Below are positions 1 to 8,235 of a stretch of DNA of 64,000 bases, one piece after another. The DNA is taken from the NCBI GenBank assembly GCA_023301765.1, contig JALZUC010000019.1, positions 19,631 through 83,630 on the forward strand. Direction: 5' to 3'. Within the stretch, counting starts at the first letter, position 1. Each line of letters opens with the position of its first letter. The notes under the pieces were generated by a model, which was not told the DNA's origin, did not search any database, and saw only the letters and a list, made by a program, of their open reading frames with translations. A program made the position numbers and the translations under genes. The DNA is from Akkermansiaceae bacterium (GTDB taxonomy: Bacteria > Verrucomicrobiota > Verrucomicrobiia > Verrucomicrobiales > Akkermansiaceae).

Positions 1-357
1 CTTATCAATAGGCTTAGCTGTACTACTAGTAGCAAGTCCGGAAAAGGTAACTAACATACCAGATACAGTACCCAGCAGCCCAGCAAGTGGTGCCGCCCCT
101 GCCAGCACTCCAATAAATGGCAAACGCCGCTGCACCCACGCTAGACGATCCAGTTCATAAGCGGCAAACTCCCCCTCAAGAGCTCGTCTCCCCAGATTTA
201 ATGAGGGTTGAACACTCTCTACACCCAGCTCCTTTTTCACCTTACTAAGCCCCATCCAAGTAGACGCTAACAGAGTGTAAAGCCCCACCCCTAGCAAGAG
301 CAAAGCCCACAGAATGAACCCTCCTTGATGCATTACTTGCTGAAGTTCAGAAAACAT
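1..357 (-). CDS. MotA/TolQ/ExbB proton channel family protein, C-terminal part beyond window
   Basis: This is the first 119 codons of an ExbB-type proton channel subunit, truncated by the window edge. Such proteins sit in the inner membrane and use the proton gradient to energise TonB or related outer-membrane processes. Translation from the ATG at 357 gives a short N-terminal stretch, one membrane segment at about residues 13-29, a soluble region, then the conserved segment PFIGVLAGAAPLAGLLGTVS, the hallmark of the second ExbB helix. The start codon overlaps the stop of the upstream gene in a TAATG junction, so the two are translationally coupled. An ExbD partner would be expected just outside the window. 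Confidence 0.88.
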   Translation of the reverse strand, partial: MFSELQQVMHQGGFILWALLLLGVGLYTLLASTWMGLSKVKKELGVESVQPSLNLGRRALEGEFAAYELDRLAWVQRRLPFIGVLAGAAPLAGLLGTVSGMLVTFSGLATSSTAKPIDK

Positions 358-1733
358 TATTCAGAATGAGAATGAGTAAACCTGCTACCTCGCAGCCCAT
401 TTACCAACGTAAGGCCGAGCTTCTCTGTCGTCTGGGCGATCCCCTGACAACGACGCGAAAGTAGTGCGTGAATAATCAGCGCTGGAATGGCCACCACTAG
501 GCCAAAAAGCGTGGTAACCAGAGCTTCTGAAATACCACCTGCCAGCGGCTTAGCATCACCAGTTCCAGCAACAGTGATCACATTAAAAGTGCGGATCATT
601 CCTGACACTGTACCTAACAAACCTAACAATGGCGCGGTAGCCGCTGTCACGGCAATGAATGGCAGCCATGATTGCAGCTTATTCTGCACACCGATAAGCT
701 GCTCATAAAGTACCTCCTCCACAACATCTGGCCCAGTTTTCACAAAACCTAAACACCTCCCAACAACGTCAGCCGCCGGATGATAAGCCTTACTAGCAAC
801 CGTTTCTGCCCTCTCCTGATCACCGGCACTCAGCGCTTCAAGAATTTCAGTAACCCAGCCACTACCCGGTGTCCGGATCCGGAAGATCTGCGTAAACTTA
901 ACCATACCACACACAGCAGAAATTAATGCAATCGTTAGAATGGGCCAGATCCAGAATCCTCCCTTACGGAAAATATCCAGTTTATCTTTTTCAAGTGCAG
1001 CCAATGCAAGTGCCTTCCCCCCAGTTACATCGATACTAACAATGGACTCACCTCCTGCGATAATGGTCTGAATCTCGCCACGCTCCCCAGGTAGCACCTG
1101 CGGCATACGGCTACCTTTCTCCCTTACTATAGAACCAGCTAGAGAATCATCCTCAGCAATAAACCACGCCGCCGGGCCAGCCAGCGCAAAAGTTCCTTTT
1201 TTCACCACCCCATCCGGAGCGACAGCCTCCCCCTGCACAACAGAGCCCCCAAGTAGTTTCTCCAGACGCCCCATACCTGCTTCCAGTCCAGCTAAGCGCT
1301 TTTTCATCTGCTCAAAGCGTGTTCCATCTAGGTTACGCAGACCACTAAGGGTGCTCTCATAAGAAGCTTCTTCACCAGGTAACAAAAACGTTTCCCATGT
1401 GAGACCGTAATCGCGTAGCTTACCTTCTACAAAGCTATAATCTTGAGCTGAGAGATAGTGCTTCTTCTCCAACTCACCAAAGAGTGCCTTACGGTCAGAC
1501 ACAGACATACGCGCTATACGCACCGTCCTACGCTTCTCCACAAGCTCTGCACGAGTAATATCAAACGCCTTTGCTAGCGCTGGCTTCTCCGAGGCAATCT
1601 TCTCTCGCTGTGAGGCAAGTTCCTGCCGGGCCTTTTTAAAATCTTTCTCTATACTTACTAGTTCTTGCCCTGTGGCAGACAAACTCAGTGTTAGAAAAAT
1701 AGGTAAGTGTTTCCAGATAGTCATAGCAAACAT
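357..1733 (-). CDS. TtpC-like MotA/TolQ/ExbB proton channel with long periplasmic coiled-coil N-terminus
   Basis: This 458-residue protein has a signal peptide (about 1-22), a long Lys/Glu-rich coiled coil (about 25-160), a linker, then a MotA/TolQ/ExbB domain with three membrane helices at about 260-278, 356-380 and 402-424. The motif PLLGLLGTVSGMI lies at 368-380. A long N-terminal extension on an ExbB-like core, between a DUF3450 gene and a plain ExbB gene, is the arrangement of Vibrio TonB2/TtpC systems, which energise uptake of iron carriers through the outer membrane; that function is inferred here. It overlaps both neighbours by TAATG junctions, so this is a tight operon. The first ATG is preferred over the one four codons later because of that overlap. 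Confidence 0.85.
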   Translation of the reverse strand: MFAMTIWKHLPIFLTLSLSATGQELVSIEKDFKKARQELASQREKIASEKPALAKAFDITRAELVEKRRTVRIARMSVSDRKALFGELEKKHYLSAQDYSFVEGKLRDYGLTWETFLLPGEEASYESTLSGLRNLDGTRFEQMKKRLAGLEAGMGRLEKLLGGSVVQGEAVAPDGVVKKGTFALAGPAAWFIAEDDSLAGSIVREKGSRMPQVLPGERGEIQTIIAGGESIVSIDVTGGKALALAALEKDKLDIFRKGGFWIWPILTIALISAVCGMVKFTQIFRIRTPGSGWVTEILEALSAGDQERAETVASKAYHPAADVVGRCLGFVKTGPDVVEEVLYEQLIGVQNKLQSWLPFIAVTAATAPLLGLLGTVSGMIRTFNVITVAGTGDAKPLAGGISEALVTTLFGLVVAIPALIIHALLSRRCQGIAQTTEKLGLTLVNGLRGSRFTHSHSE

Positions 1734-2521
1734 TATTGACCTGTTGTTTGGTTAGATTTTTTAAGCTTCACAGGAAGCTGAATAAGTTGAGGTTGCTGAT
1801 CTTTTTTATAAACCGCAATCGCTTTGCGGATATCACCAGCTAACTCTGGCCGGTCTACCCACTGCCAACCATCTTTAACAGGGCTACCTACACCGGCACT
1901 AGCTCCGGCACTAGCGGCAAAATAAGCACGTGCTAAGCCGAGGTATACCACACCTACAGTCATCTTTTTCCCTCCAGCTAGTTCTCTGGTCTCCTCAGCT
2001 AGTGTAATACTACGGTTAAACTGCCCAGCACCTATAAGCACACTCAGCATAGATTTTAAAACATTTCGTGGCTTCTCCATCGCCTCTGTTGACACCAGCA
2101 CCGCGATATCTTCTCCGAGCTTTTTCTTCAGTGGCTCAGGGAAACGATTTACCAACAAACGGGCACGAGGTAGTAAACTAGCTAGAGAATCTGCTAGCAG
2201 CAGCTGAGCCTCACGATACTCCTTCAGCTCAGACTGTAACTCGGACTGACGGCCATCGGCCAGCTTCGCTGAAGCCCCCGCCTTTTCAATCTCCTCATTA
2301 AGTAACATAAGCTCCTTCCCATAAAGATCCAATAAATCCTGCATACGTTGCCTCTCAATATTCCACGAAGCTTTCTCCGCAGAAATAAGGCGCTCCGTTT
2401 TAAGCCACTGCTCGATAAGTTCACGACTCGCTGCAGGATCCAGTACCACCCCGCCTGATTGGGCAAAAAGTGGAGCTGCCATAGCCAAAATGCCAATGAT
2501 AGTAAGGTAATTTCTGTTCAT
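1733..2521 (-). CDS. DUF3450 family periplasmic protein
   Basis: This 262-residue protein has a signal peptide ending near AQS (about residue 20), two coiled-coil stretches (about 30-110), and the C-terminal pattern GVVYLGLARAYF followed by a Gly/Ser loop and GWQWVDRP that I recognise from the DUF3450 family. These proteins are encoded next to TtpC/ExbB/ExbD/TonB genes and are thought to work in the periplasm with that energy-transducing complex; the biochemical role is unknown. It is the first gene of the leftward operon, and its stop codon overlaps the start of the TtpC-like gene. The 275-bp gap to lepB is a divergent promoter region in which I could not fix individual elements. Confidence 0.8.
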   Translation of the reverse strand: MNRNYLTIIGILAMAAPLFAQSGGVVLDPAASRELIEQWLKTERLISAEKASWNIERQRMQDLLDLYGKELMLLNEEIEKAGASAKLADGRQSELQSELKEYREAQLLLADSLASLLPRARLLVNRFPEPLKKKLGEDIAVLVSTEAMEKPRNVLKSMLSVLIGAGQFNRSITLAEETRELAGGKKMTVGVVYLGLARAYFAASAGASAGVGSPVKDGWQWVDRPELAGDIRKAIAVYKKDQQPQLIQLPVKLKKSNQTTGQ

Positions 2522-2796
2522 AATTACATTAAAAATGTCTATTAAGAGAGTTATAAGGACGCGAAATTCTTAGCCTCTCCAATAGATACCACTAGCCATG
2601 AATAAGAACTAAGCTACCGCTATCGCGACAACAAAGCCTCTCTATTGACATCGAATCTCAATAACAAGGACAAATTAATACTTTTCATAAAAAAAGCAAG
2701 TGGAAGCGAACATCCGGATAAGAATATAAAAAACTAACTCTAGAACCACATTTTTCCCTTGCTGGATGGGCGGCTCTGACCGCTAGTAAATACAAC

Positions 2797-4065
2797 ATGT
2801 TTGCACCCAAGTGGAAAAAGGAAGCTAAGTTACTCGACAAGGCTGCGAAGAAATTTCTGAATTATAAGCGCGATTTGCTAGATGAGCAGCAAATCAGCGA
2901 GATCAATTCACGCCGCGATGATGTTAAAGCCACCGTTAAAGCCGGAGACAAAGACAAGTATGAAGAAGCCAATAAACAGCTAAAAGCCACCTGCGAAGGC
3001 GCACTTCCCCGCTACCAGAGCCAAGGCTGGGTGGAGGAAAATCTTGAAGTATTCTTCGTCGCCGTCGTGGTGGCACTCGGTCTCCGCGCCTATGTCGTTC
3101 AGCCGTTTCGCATCCCCACCGGCTCCATGCAACCTACCTTAAATGGCATCGTAGCCACAGCTCTACCTGACCAAGAGAAGCTACCCTCTTTTGCCTTAAA
3201 GATGTTCCAAAAGGCATCCCACGGCCGCACCTATGTAGACCTTACCACAGAGGGAGCTAAAACACTGCGTGCTAATAACCCCGTCGTAGAAGGCTTGTCT
3301 ATGTTCGTCTTCCCCCGCACCTACATCCACTTTAGCGACGGCACTAAAATGGCATTTCCGGGTAAAAAATCCGCCCTGATGCACAAAGGCACGGACGGCA
3401 AAGGTTTTGGCTTTGCCAACCTCATTAAATACGGCCCAACCAGCCACCTCACCGCAGACCAGATAGAACAATGCAGACGTGCAAACATCCCCTATGATGG
3501 GCAGCCTGGTAAAGAAACTGGATTTTACACCTCCCCTATGATCCAGTCTGGCACCACTATCGCACGAGGCTATATCGATACTGGAGACATGATTTTAGTT
3601 GATAAAATGTCCTACCACTTTCGCACCCCTACGCGCGGTGAGGTTTTTGTATTTGATACCCGCGATATTAAAAAAATTCATAATGATGCACGCAAAACTG
3701 GCAGCATTGCTGGCTCCCACTACATTAAACGTCTAACTGGCATACCTGGTGACGAATTACAAATCAGAGGCACAGACCTCTATATCAACGGTAAATTAGC
3801 GGAAGAAAAAGGCATTCTCGGAGTCATGAGTAAAGCAAACGGCTACCGCGGCTACTCACCACGTGAGCGACTCTTTGGCCAAAAAATCTTCAAAGCCTCC
3901 ATATCACCTCACCCTGGTATGGATGAATACATAGCCCTTGGTGATAACTCTGAAAATTCTTCAGACTCCAGACACTGGGGCACGGTTAAGGAATTTAACG
4001 TCATTGGCCCAGCGGCATTTACACTATGGCCATTTGCAAGTGGCCACTGGGGGATCATTAAATAA
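2797..4065 (+). CDS. lepB: signal peptidase I
   Basis: Type I signal peptidase, an inner-membrane serine protease that removes signal peptides from exported proteins. A cytoplasmic Lys-rich helical region (1-75) precedes one membrane segment (about 83-102). The catalytic serine is S110 in PTGSMQP and the general-base lysine is K311 in HYIKRLTGIPGDE. The C-terminal box GDNSENSSDSRHWG is also present. At 422 residues it is longer than the E. coli enzyme: about 140 residues are inserted between S110 and the DMILVDK strand. The ATG at 2797 has no Shine-Dalgarno sequence. A squalene/phytoene synthase gene follows after 49 bp and may be co-transcribed. Confidence 0.95.
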   Translation: MFAPKWKKEAKLLDKAAKKFLNYKRDLLDEQQISEINSRRDDVKATVKAGDKDKYEEANKQLKATCEGALPRYQSQGWVEENLEVFFVAVVVALGLRAYVVQPFRIPTGSMQPTLNGIVATALPDQEKLPSFALKMFQKASHGRTYVDLTTEGAKTLRANNPVVEGLSMFVFPRTYIHFSDGTKMAFPGKKSALMHKGTDGKGFGFANLIKYGPTSHLTADQIEQCRRANIPYDGQPGKETGFYTSPMIQSGTTIARGYIDTGDMILVDKMSYHFRTPTRGEVFVFDTRDIKKIHNDARKTGSIAGSHYIKRLTGIPGDELQIRGTDLYINGKLAEEKGILGVMSKANGYRGYSPRERLFGQKIFKASISPHPGMDEYIALGDNSENSSDSRHWGTVKEFNVIGPAAFTLWPFASGHWGIIK

Positions 4066-4114
4066 ACTCTCTAAACGCACCTGAATAACCAGGCGCAAGA
4101 GCCACACCTACTTC

Positions 4115-4939
4115 ATGGCTTCCTCCCAAGAAATCACACGTAAGGCGAAATCAAATCTCGCAATAACGCTCACCTGCCTACCTAAGGAAAGGAAGCGTGA
4201 TATGATTACCTTCTATGCATTCTGCCGCGTTATTGATGACTTAGCGGATGATGTAAATATCCCCATAAAAAAAAGGAACCGTGAACTCACGGAGTGGCGG
4301 CATGGGATAGAGCATGGCTTTAAAGCCCCAGACGAGCTACAGACAGAGCTCGTTAACCTCATTAAAAGGTATAACATTTCCAAACAGCCCTTTATAGACC
4401 TTATTGAGGGCTGTACCTCTGACCTTGAGCCACAGCGCTTTGGCTCATGGTCTGAACTTGAAAGCTACACCTACCGCGTAGCCAGCTGCGTAGGAATCAT
4501 CTCCACTCGTATCTTTGGCTGCACCCATCCGGACTCAGAGAAATACGCCGTAGCACTAGGCCACGCACTTCAGCTAACCAATATCCTCCGAGATGTTGAT
4601 GAAGATTTACGGAACGGTGGCCGTATCTATCTTCCTCTCGATGACTTTATGCGCTTCCAATACAGTGAACGTGACCTCATAGGCCGAGTCCATGATGGAC
4701 GTTTTATGGCCATGATGGCATGGCATGCCGATAGAGCCGAAAAATTCTACCAAGAAGCCATCAGCCACTTACAGCCCGAGGACGCCAAAGCACTAATAGC
4801 AGCCGAAGCCATGCGTAAAATCTACCACACACTACTTACCAAAATGCGCGCTGACAGCTTTCAGGTTTTTCATCAACGGTATTCCATTTCAAAACCACGA
4901 AAAATCGCCATCCTTATTTCAAGTTTTATCACAGCTTAA
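4115..4939 (+). CDS. squalene/phytoene synthase family protein
   Basis: This 274-residue head-to-head prenyl synthase condenses two prenyl diphosphates (farnesyl or geranylgeranyl). The first Asp-rich motif is VIDDLADD (D41, D42, D45, D46). The second is TNILRDVDED (D160, D162, D164), followed by GRIYLP. The family includes HpnC/HpnD of hopanoid synthesis, presqualene diphosphate synthases and phytoene synthases (CrtB). The sequence alone does not decide between sterol/hopanoid and carotenoid use, and no cyclase or desaturase gene is nearby. HpnD-like is my preferred guess because of the short length and the GRIYLP box. Confidence 0.88.
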   Translation: MASSQEITRKAKSNLAITLTCLPKERKRDMITFYAFCRVIDDLADDVNIPIKKRNRELTEWRHGIEHGFKAPDELQTELVNLIKRYNISKQPFIDLIEGCTSDLEPQRFGSWSELESYTYRVASCVGIISTRIFGCTHPDSEKYAVALGHALQLTNILRDVDEDLRNGGRIYLPLDDFMRFQYSERDLIGRVHDGRFMAMMAWHADRAEKFYQEAISHLQPEDAKALIAAEAMRKIYHTLLTKMRADSFQVFHQRYSISKPRKIAILISSFITA

Positions 4940-5048
4940 CATAGCCACCTCGTATTACTGTTATTTCTTGATAATCAGAATTATTCATTCTTCTATAAGC
5001 CCCATTATATTTAATATATATTTCACTAAACTGCGTATCACCCAACTC

Positions 5049-5408
5049 ATGAAAATATCTAACATTACAATCGTAAGCCTCACAGCAGCTGCCCTTGCCT
5101 CATGCACCCCCGCTACCACACCAAGCATTCCTACCCCAGAACCCCCAACAACTGGCGTAACAACAGCTCCAACACCCGATACTACAATTACTGCCCCCAC
5201 AGCCGCAGCAGCTACAGCTACCCCATTAGCAAACCCCACACCAGACGGTAAGAAAAACACCGTAATCAGCCCATACTCACCATATAATTTGATTGATGTT
5301 ACAGGCTATAGCAGTGGAGACATTGTGGGTGACCCCTCCACAGCCACACTAGACCCATCCACCCAAAAGGTTGACCTTAACACCGCGAAACCCCTCCGCA
5401 TTCCGTAA
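5049..5408 (+). CDS. small Pro/Thr/Ala-rich lipoprotein
   Basis: I do not recognise this family. From the ATG at 5049 it encodes 119 residues: a signal peptide with the lipobox LASC (about residues 15-18), then a low-complexity Pro/Thr/Ala linker (about 20-65), then a short C-terminal segment ending TAKPLRIP. This is the plan of a surface- or periplasm-tethered lipoprotein. An in-frame upstream start at 4968 would add 27 residues before the signal peptide and is unlikely. A terminator-like hairpin follows the gene. Confidence 0.65.
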   Translation: MKISNITIVSLTAAALASCTPATTPSIPTPEPPTTGVTTAPTPDTTITAPTAAAATATPLANPTPDGKKNTVISPYSPYNLIDVTGYSSGDIVGDPSTATLDPSTQKVDLNTAKPLRIP

Positions 5409-5430
5409 CTAGGACAAACCCCACTAGACT

Positions 5431-5466
5431 CCTCTGCCGCATCATTGCGCAGGGGATATTTTTTAC
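5431..5466 (+). terminator. rho-independent terminator candidate
   Basis: An imperfect GC-rich hairpin (CCTCTGCCGC pairing with GCGCAGGGG around the loop ATCATT, with one mismatch and one bulge) is followed by ATATTTTTTA. It ends transcription after the small lipoprotein gene and before the efflux operon. Confidence 0.6.
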
Positions 5467-5540
5467 ACTAGTAACCAGCGCCAGAACGCTTTCCATTACT
5501 AGTAGCTAACCACTTCTCATTGGGAATCCCCCCTCACCTC

Positions 5541-6953
5541 ATGAAACACAGCACCTCCAGCCACGCCCGACTCCCCATGGTCATGGCCACACTAGTAGGT
5601 GCCGCCGTATCTTGCTCACCCATAGGGTCTCCATCCACTGGAGAAAAAATCGCTGTTCCCACAGCATGGAAATCATCTGATCAAGGGATTTCAAAAAAAA
5701 TTAGCCGTGGTTGGATCGCTGACCTTAATGACCCTAAACTACCCAGCCTCATCAATGAGGCCATGGAAAAAAACCCTAGCATCCTAGCCACCGCAGAGCG
5801 ACTTAAAGCATCACGATCCGCTCTCGTAAGAGCTCGCGCCACCCGCTTACCCTCGCTAAACATCTCAGGAGGAGAAAACCGGAACAGAACTAACTCCGAT
5901 GCCGCTGGCGGCAGCACCAGATACTCAGGGAGTAGGAACATTAACCTCGGCGCTAGCTGGGAGATCGATCTCTGGGGCAGACTTCGCCACCTCCATACCG
6001 CTGCAAAAGCGGACTACGACTCCACCGTAGCTGACCTCAGAGGCGCACGCCTCTCCCTCGCCGCAAACACCGCCAGTACATGGTATAACCTCATCAGTGC
6101 AGAGAACCAAGTGAAGCTAGCTAGAGATACTCTTACCAGCTACGTTAAGGTAGAGAAAATCATCGTCCGTAACTACAAAGCTGGCACCGCCCGCGCCCTA
6201 GAACTTCAGCTCTCGCGGAATAATGTTTTCGGTGCCGAACGTATTCTCAGAGCACGTCTAAGCACCCGTGATGACGCTAGGCGTAATCTAGAAACCCTCC
6301 TCGGCCGCTACCCGTCTGCCAGTATTAAAGCCCCCACAAAGCTTCCTTCCATTCCACAGAGTATACCCAGTGGTCTTCCCTCTGAGCTTATCGCACGGCG
6401 GCCAGACATCGTAGCTGCCAGACTTGACCTAGAAGCATCCTTCCAGCGTGCGCTAGCTGCTAAAAAGGACCTTCTACCCAGTCTAAACCTCACCGGCAGT
6501 AGTGGTACTAGCACGCCCAACTACAGTAATTTACTAGATCCTGGCTTCCTCTCCTCATCCATAGCTACATCTATTAGCCAATCACTCTTTCAGGCAGGAG
6601 CTGACCGTGAGGCTGCCCGTGCATCAGTGGCGCAGAATAAAGCCGCCATCCATGACTATGTCGACACCGTGCTGGAAGCCTACCGGGAGGTAGAATCTGC
6701 TCTAGCATCAGAAAGTTGGCTAAAACAGCAGGAATTTTATCTCCGTAAGGAACTCCAACAAGCAGCACTCGCTGAACGCCAAGCTGAACGTGACTACGCA
6801 GAAGGAGTAGACGGTACCGACATCCTAGATTTACTAGAAAGTCAGCGCCGTGCCTCAAACGCACGTGACTCCCTCATTGATTTACAAAATCTACGCATAC
6901 AAAACCGCCTTAACCTCTACCTCGCATTAGGAGGGGACTTCTCCACTCAATAA
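5541..6953 (+). CDS. outer-membrane efflux lipoprotein (OprM/NodT type, TolC superfamily)
   Basis: This is the outer-membrane exit duct of a tripartite RND pump. A signal peptide with lipobox AVSC leads into two homologous outer-membrane efflux repeats (about 60-260 and 285-470). Typical blocks are SWEIDLWGRLR, GTARALELQLSRNN, IARRPDIVAARLDLEA and the C-terminal ESQRRASNARDSLIDLQ. I chose the ATG at 5541 over the one at 5520 because it puts a basic n-region directly before the hydrophobic core and lipobox. The adaptor gene starts 18 bp downstream and the permease follows, so all three form one operon. Confidence 0.92.
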   Translation: MKHSTSSHARLPMVMATLVGAAVSCSPIGSPSTGEKIAVPTAWKSSDQGISKKISRGWIADLNDPKLPSLINEAMEKNPSILATAERLKASRSALVRARATRLPSLNISGGENRNRTNSDAAGGSTRYSGSRNINLGASWEIDLWGRLRHLHTAAKADYDSTVADLRGARLSLAANTASTWYNLISAENQVKLARDTLTSYVKVEKIIVRNYKAGTARALELQLSRNNVFGAERILRARLSTRDDARRNLETLLGRYPSASIKAPTKLPSIPQSIPSGLPSELIARRPDIVAARLDLEASFQRALAAKKDLLPSLNLTGSSGTSTPNYSNLLDPGFLSSSIATSISQSLFQAGADREAARASVAQNKAAIHDYVDTVLEAYREVESALASESWLKQQEFYLRKELQQAALAERQAERDYAEGVDGTDILDLLESQRRASNARDSLIDLQNLRIQNRLNLYLALGGDFSTQ

Positions 6954-6971
6954 CCTCACCCTGATTTAGCT

Positions 6972-8204
6972 GTGCGTCACATCATTCAAATCATAGTTAT
7001 CATCGCCATTCTTGGTGGTGGTTTCATAGCGTTTAGCTCACTTAAAGGCTGCAAAACTAATATTTTCAGCACTAAAAAAACTAACCTCATCAAAAAGGGG
7101 CAATCAAAAAACAAGCCCACCATTAAAACGCGAGCTCTACCGTTAAAAAAAATAGACTACACCGTAGAAATTATCACCCAAGGCGAAGTAAGAGCTCACC
7201 ATAACACCTCTCTCACATCACAAGTCAGCGGCAGAATCATAAAAATATCACCCAAGTTCGAAAATGGTGCTTTCTTCAAAAAAGGAGACACTCTCGTAGA
7301 ACTTAGTACGGCAGACTTCCTAACAGATATTGAAAGCTCCAAAGCTCAGTTAGCACGCACCCAGTCCACTTTTGCGCAAGAAGAAGCTCGAGCCAAACAA
7401 GCTCTACTAAACTGGCAAGACGCCGGCTTCAAAGAAGAGCCTAGCGATCTAGTCCTCCGTAAGCCACAACTACGCGAGGCTCAAGCAGATGTCACCTCTG
7501 CACAAGCTAACCTCGCACGCGCAGAGCGAAACCTAAATAGCACGAAGGTCAAAGCTCCTTACAATGGAAGAGTCAGAATCAGAAATATCGGTATAGACCA
7601 GCAAGTCAGCCCTAATACCCCCCTGGGAGAAATTTTCACCACAGACAACGCCGTAGTACGCCTACCTATCACAACACGTGATCTCAAATACTACACCCCC
7701 CCTAACAAGCCTCAAGACACCACCACAGAGAAAAACAAAGTTATATTCACCTCCACTGTAGCCACTCGCCAAGGAACTACAGTATGGCCAGGTAGCATAA
7801 TCCGCGCAGAAGGCGTCCTGGATGAAAGTTCACGGCAGATCTTTGTCATTGCAAGTATACAAGACCCCTTTGGCCTGAAATCTGACAAAGGCGCCCTCTA
7901 TTTAGGCCAGCCAGTACGAGGAACCCTCCCCGTACACACCCTCAAAGACGTTTATAAGATCCCACGTCACGGACTCAGTGAGCTAAATCAAATTATCATC
8001 ATTCGCGAAGGCCTTATTAGACGTGTGGAAATCACCCCCATATGGTCCACCCAAGATCACATAATCTTTAACAACGAACTACTCCCCGGAGATCTCCTAG
8101 CAACTACTCGTATCCCATACGCGCCAGATGGCGCAGCTGTAGAAATCATCCCTCACCTTACGGAACAGGCTGATACTACCACTGCTAACCAAGATCGGAA
8201 GTAA
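6972..8204 (+). CDS. RND efflux periplasmic adaptor (membrane fusion protein)
   Basis: A 410-residue HlyD/AcrA-type adaptor linking the RND permease to the outer-membrane duct. It has an N-terminal membrane anchor (about 5-25), then a lipoyl-like half (QGEVRAHHNTSLTSQVSGRI), a helical hairpin (about 115-190) rich in Ala/Glu/Arg, the return lipoyl strand STKVKAPYNGRVRIRNIG, and a beta-barrel region. The start is GTG at 6972. It lies between the duct gene (18-bp gap) and the permease gene (31-bp gap). Substrates cannot be read from the sequence. Confidence 0.92.
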   Translation: MRHIIQIIVIIAILGGGFIAFSSLKGCKTNIFSTKKTNLIKKGQSKNKPTIKTRALPLKKIDYTVEIITQGEVRAHHNTSLTSQVSGRIIKISPKFENGAFFKKGDTLVELSTADFLTDIESSKAQLARTQSTFAQEEARAKQALLNWQDAGFKEEPSDLVLRKPQLREAQADVTSAQANLARAERNLNSTKVKAPYNGRVRIRNIGIDQQVSPNTPLGEIFTTDNAVVRLPITTRDLKYYTPPNKPQDTTTEKNKVIFTSTVATRQGTTVWPGSIIRAEGVLDESSRQIFVIASIQDPFGLKSDKGALYLGQPVRGTLPVHTLKDVYKIPRHGLSELNQIIIIREGLIRRVEITPIWSTQDHIIFNNELLPGDLLATTRIPYAPDGAAVEIIPHLTEQADTTTANQDRK

Positions 8205-8235
8205 CCATACTTCAAACCCCCACCCCGCACTCACC

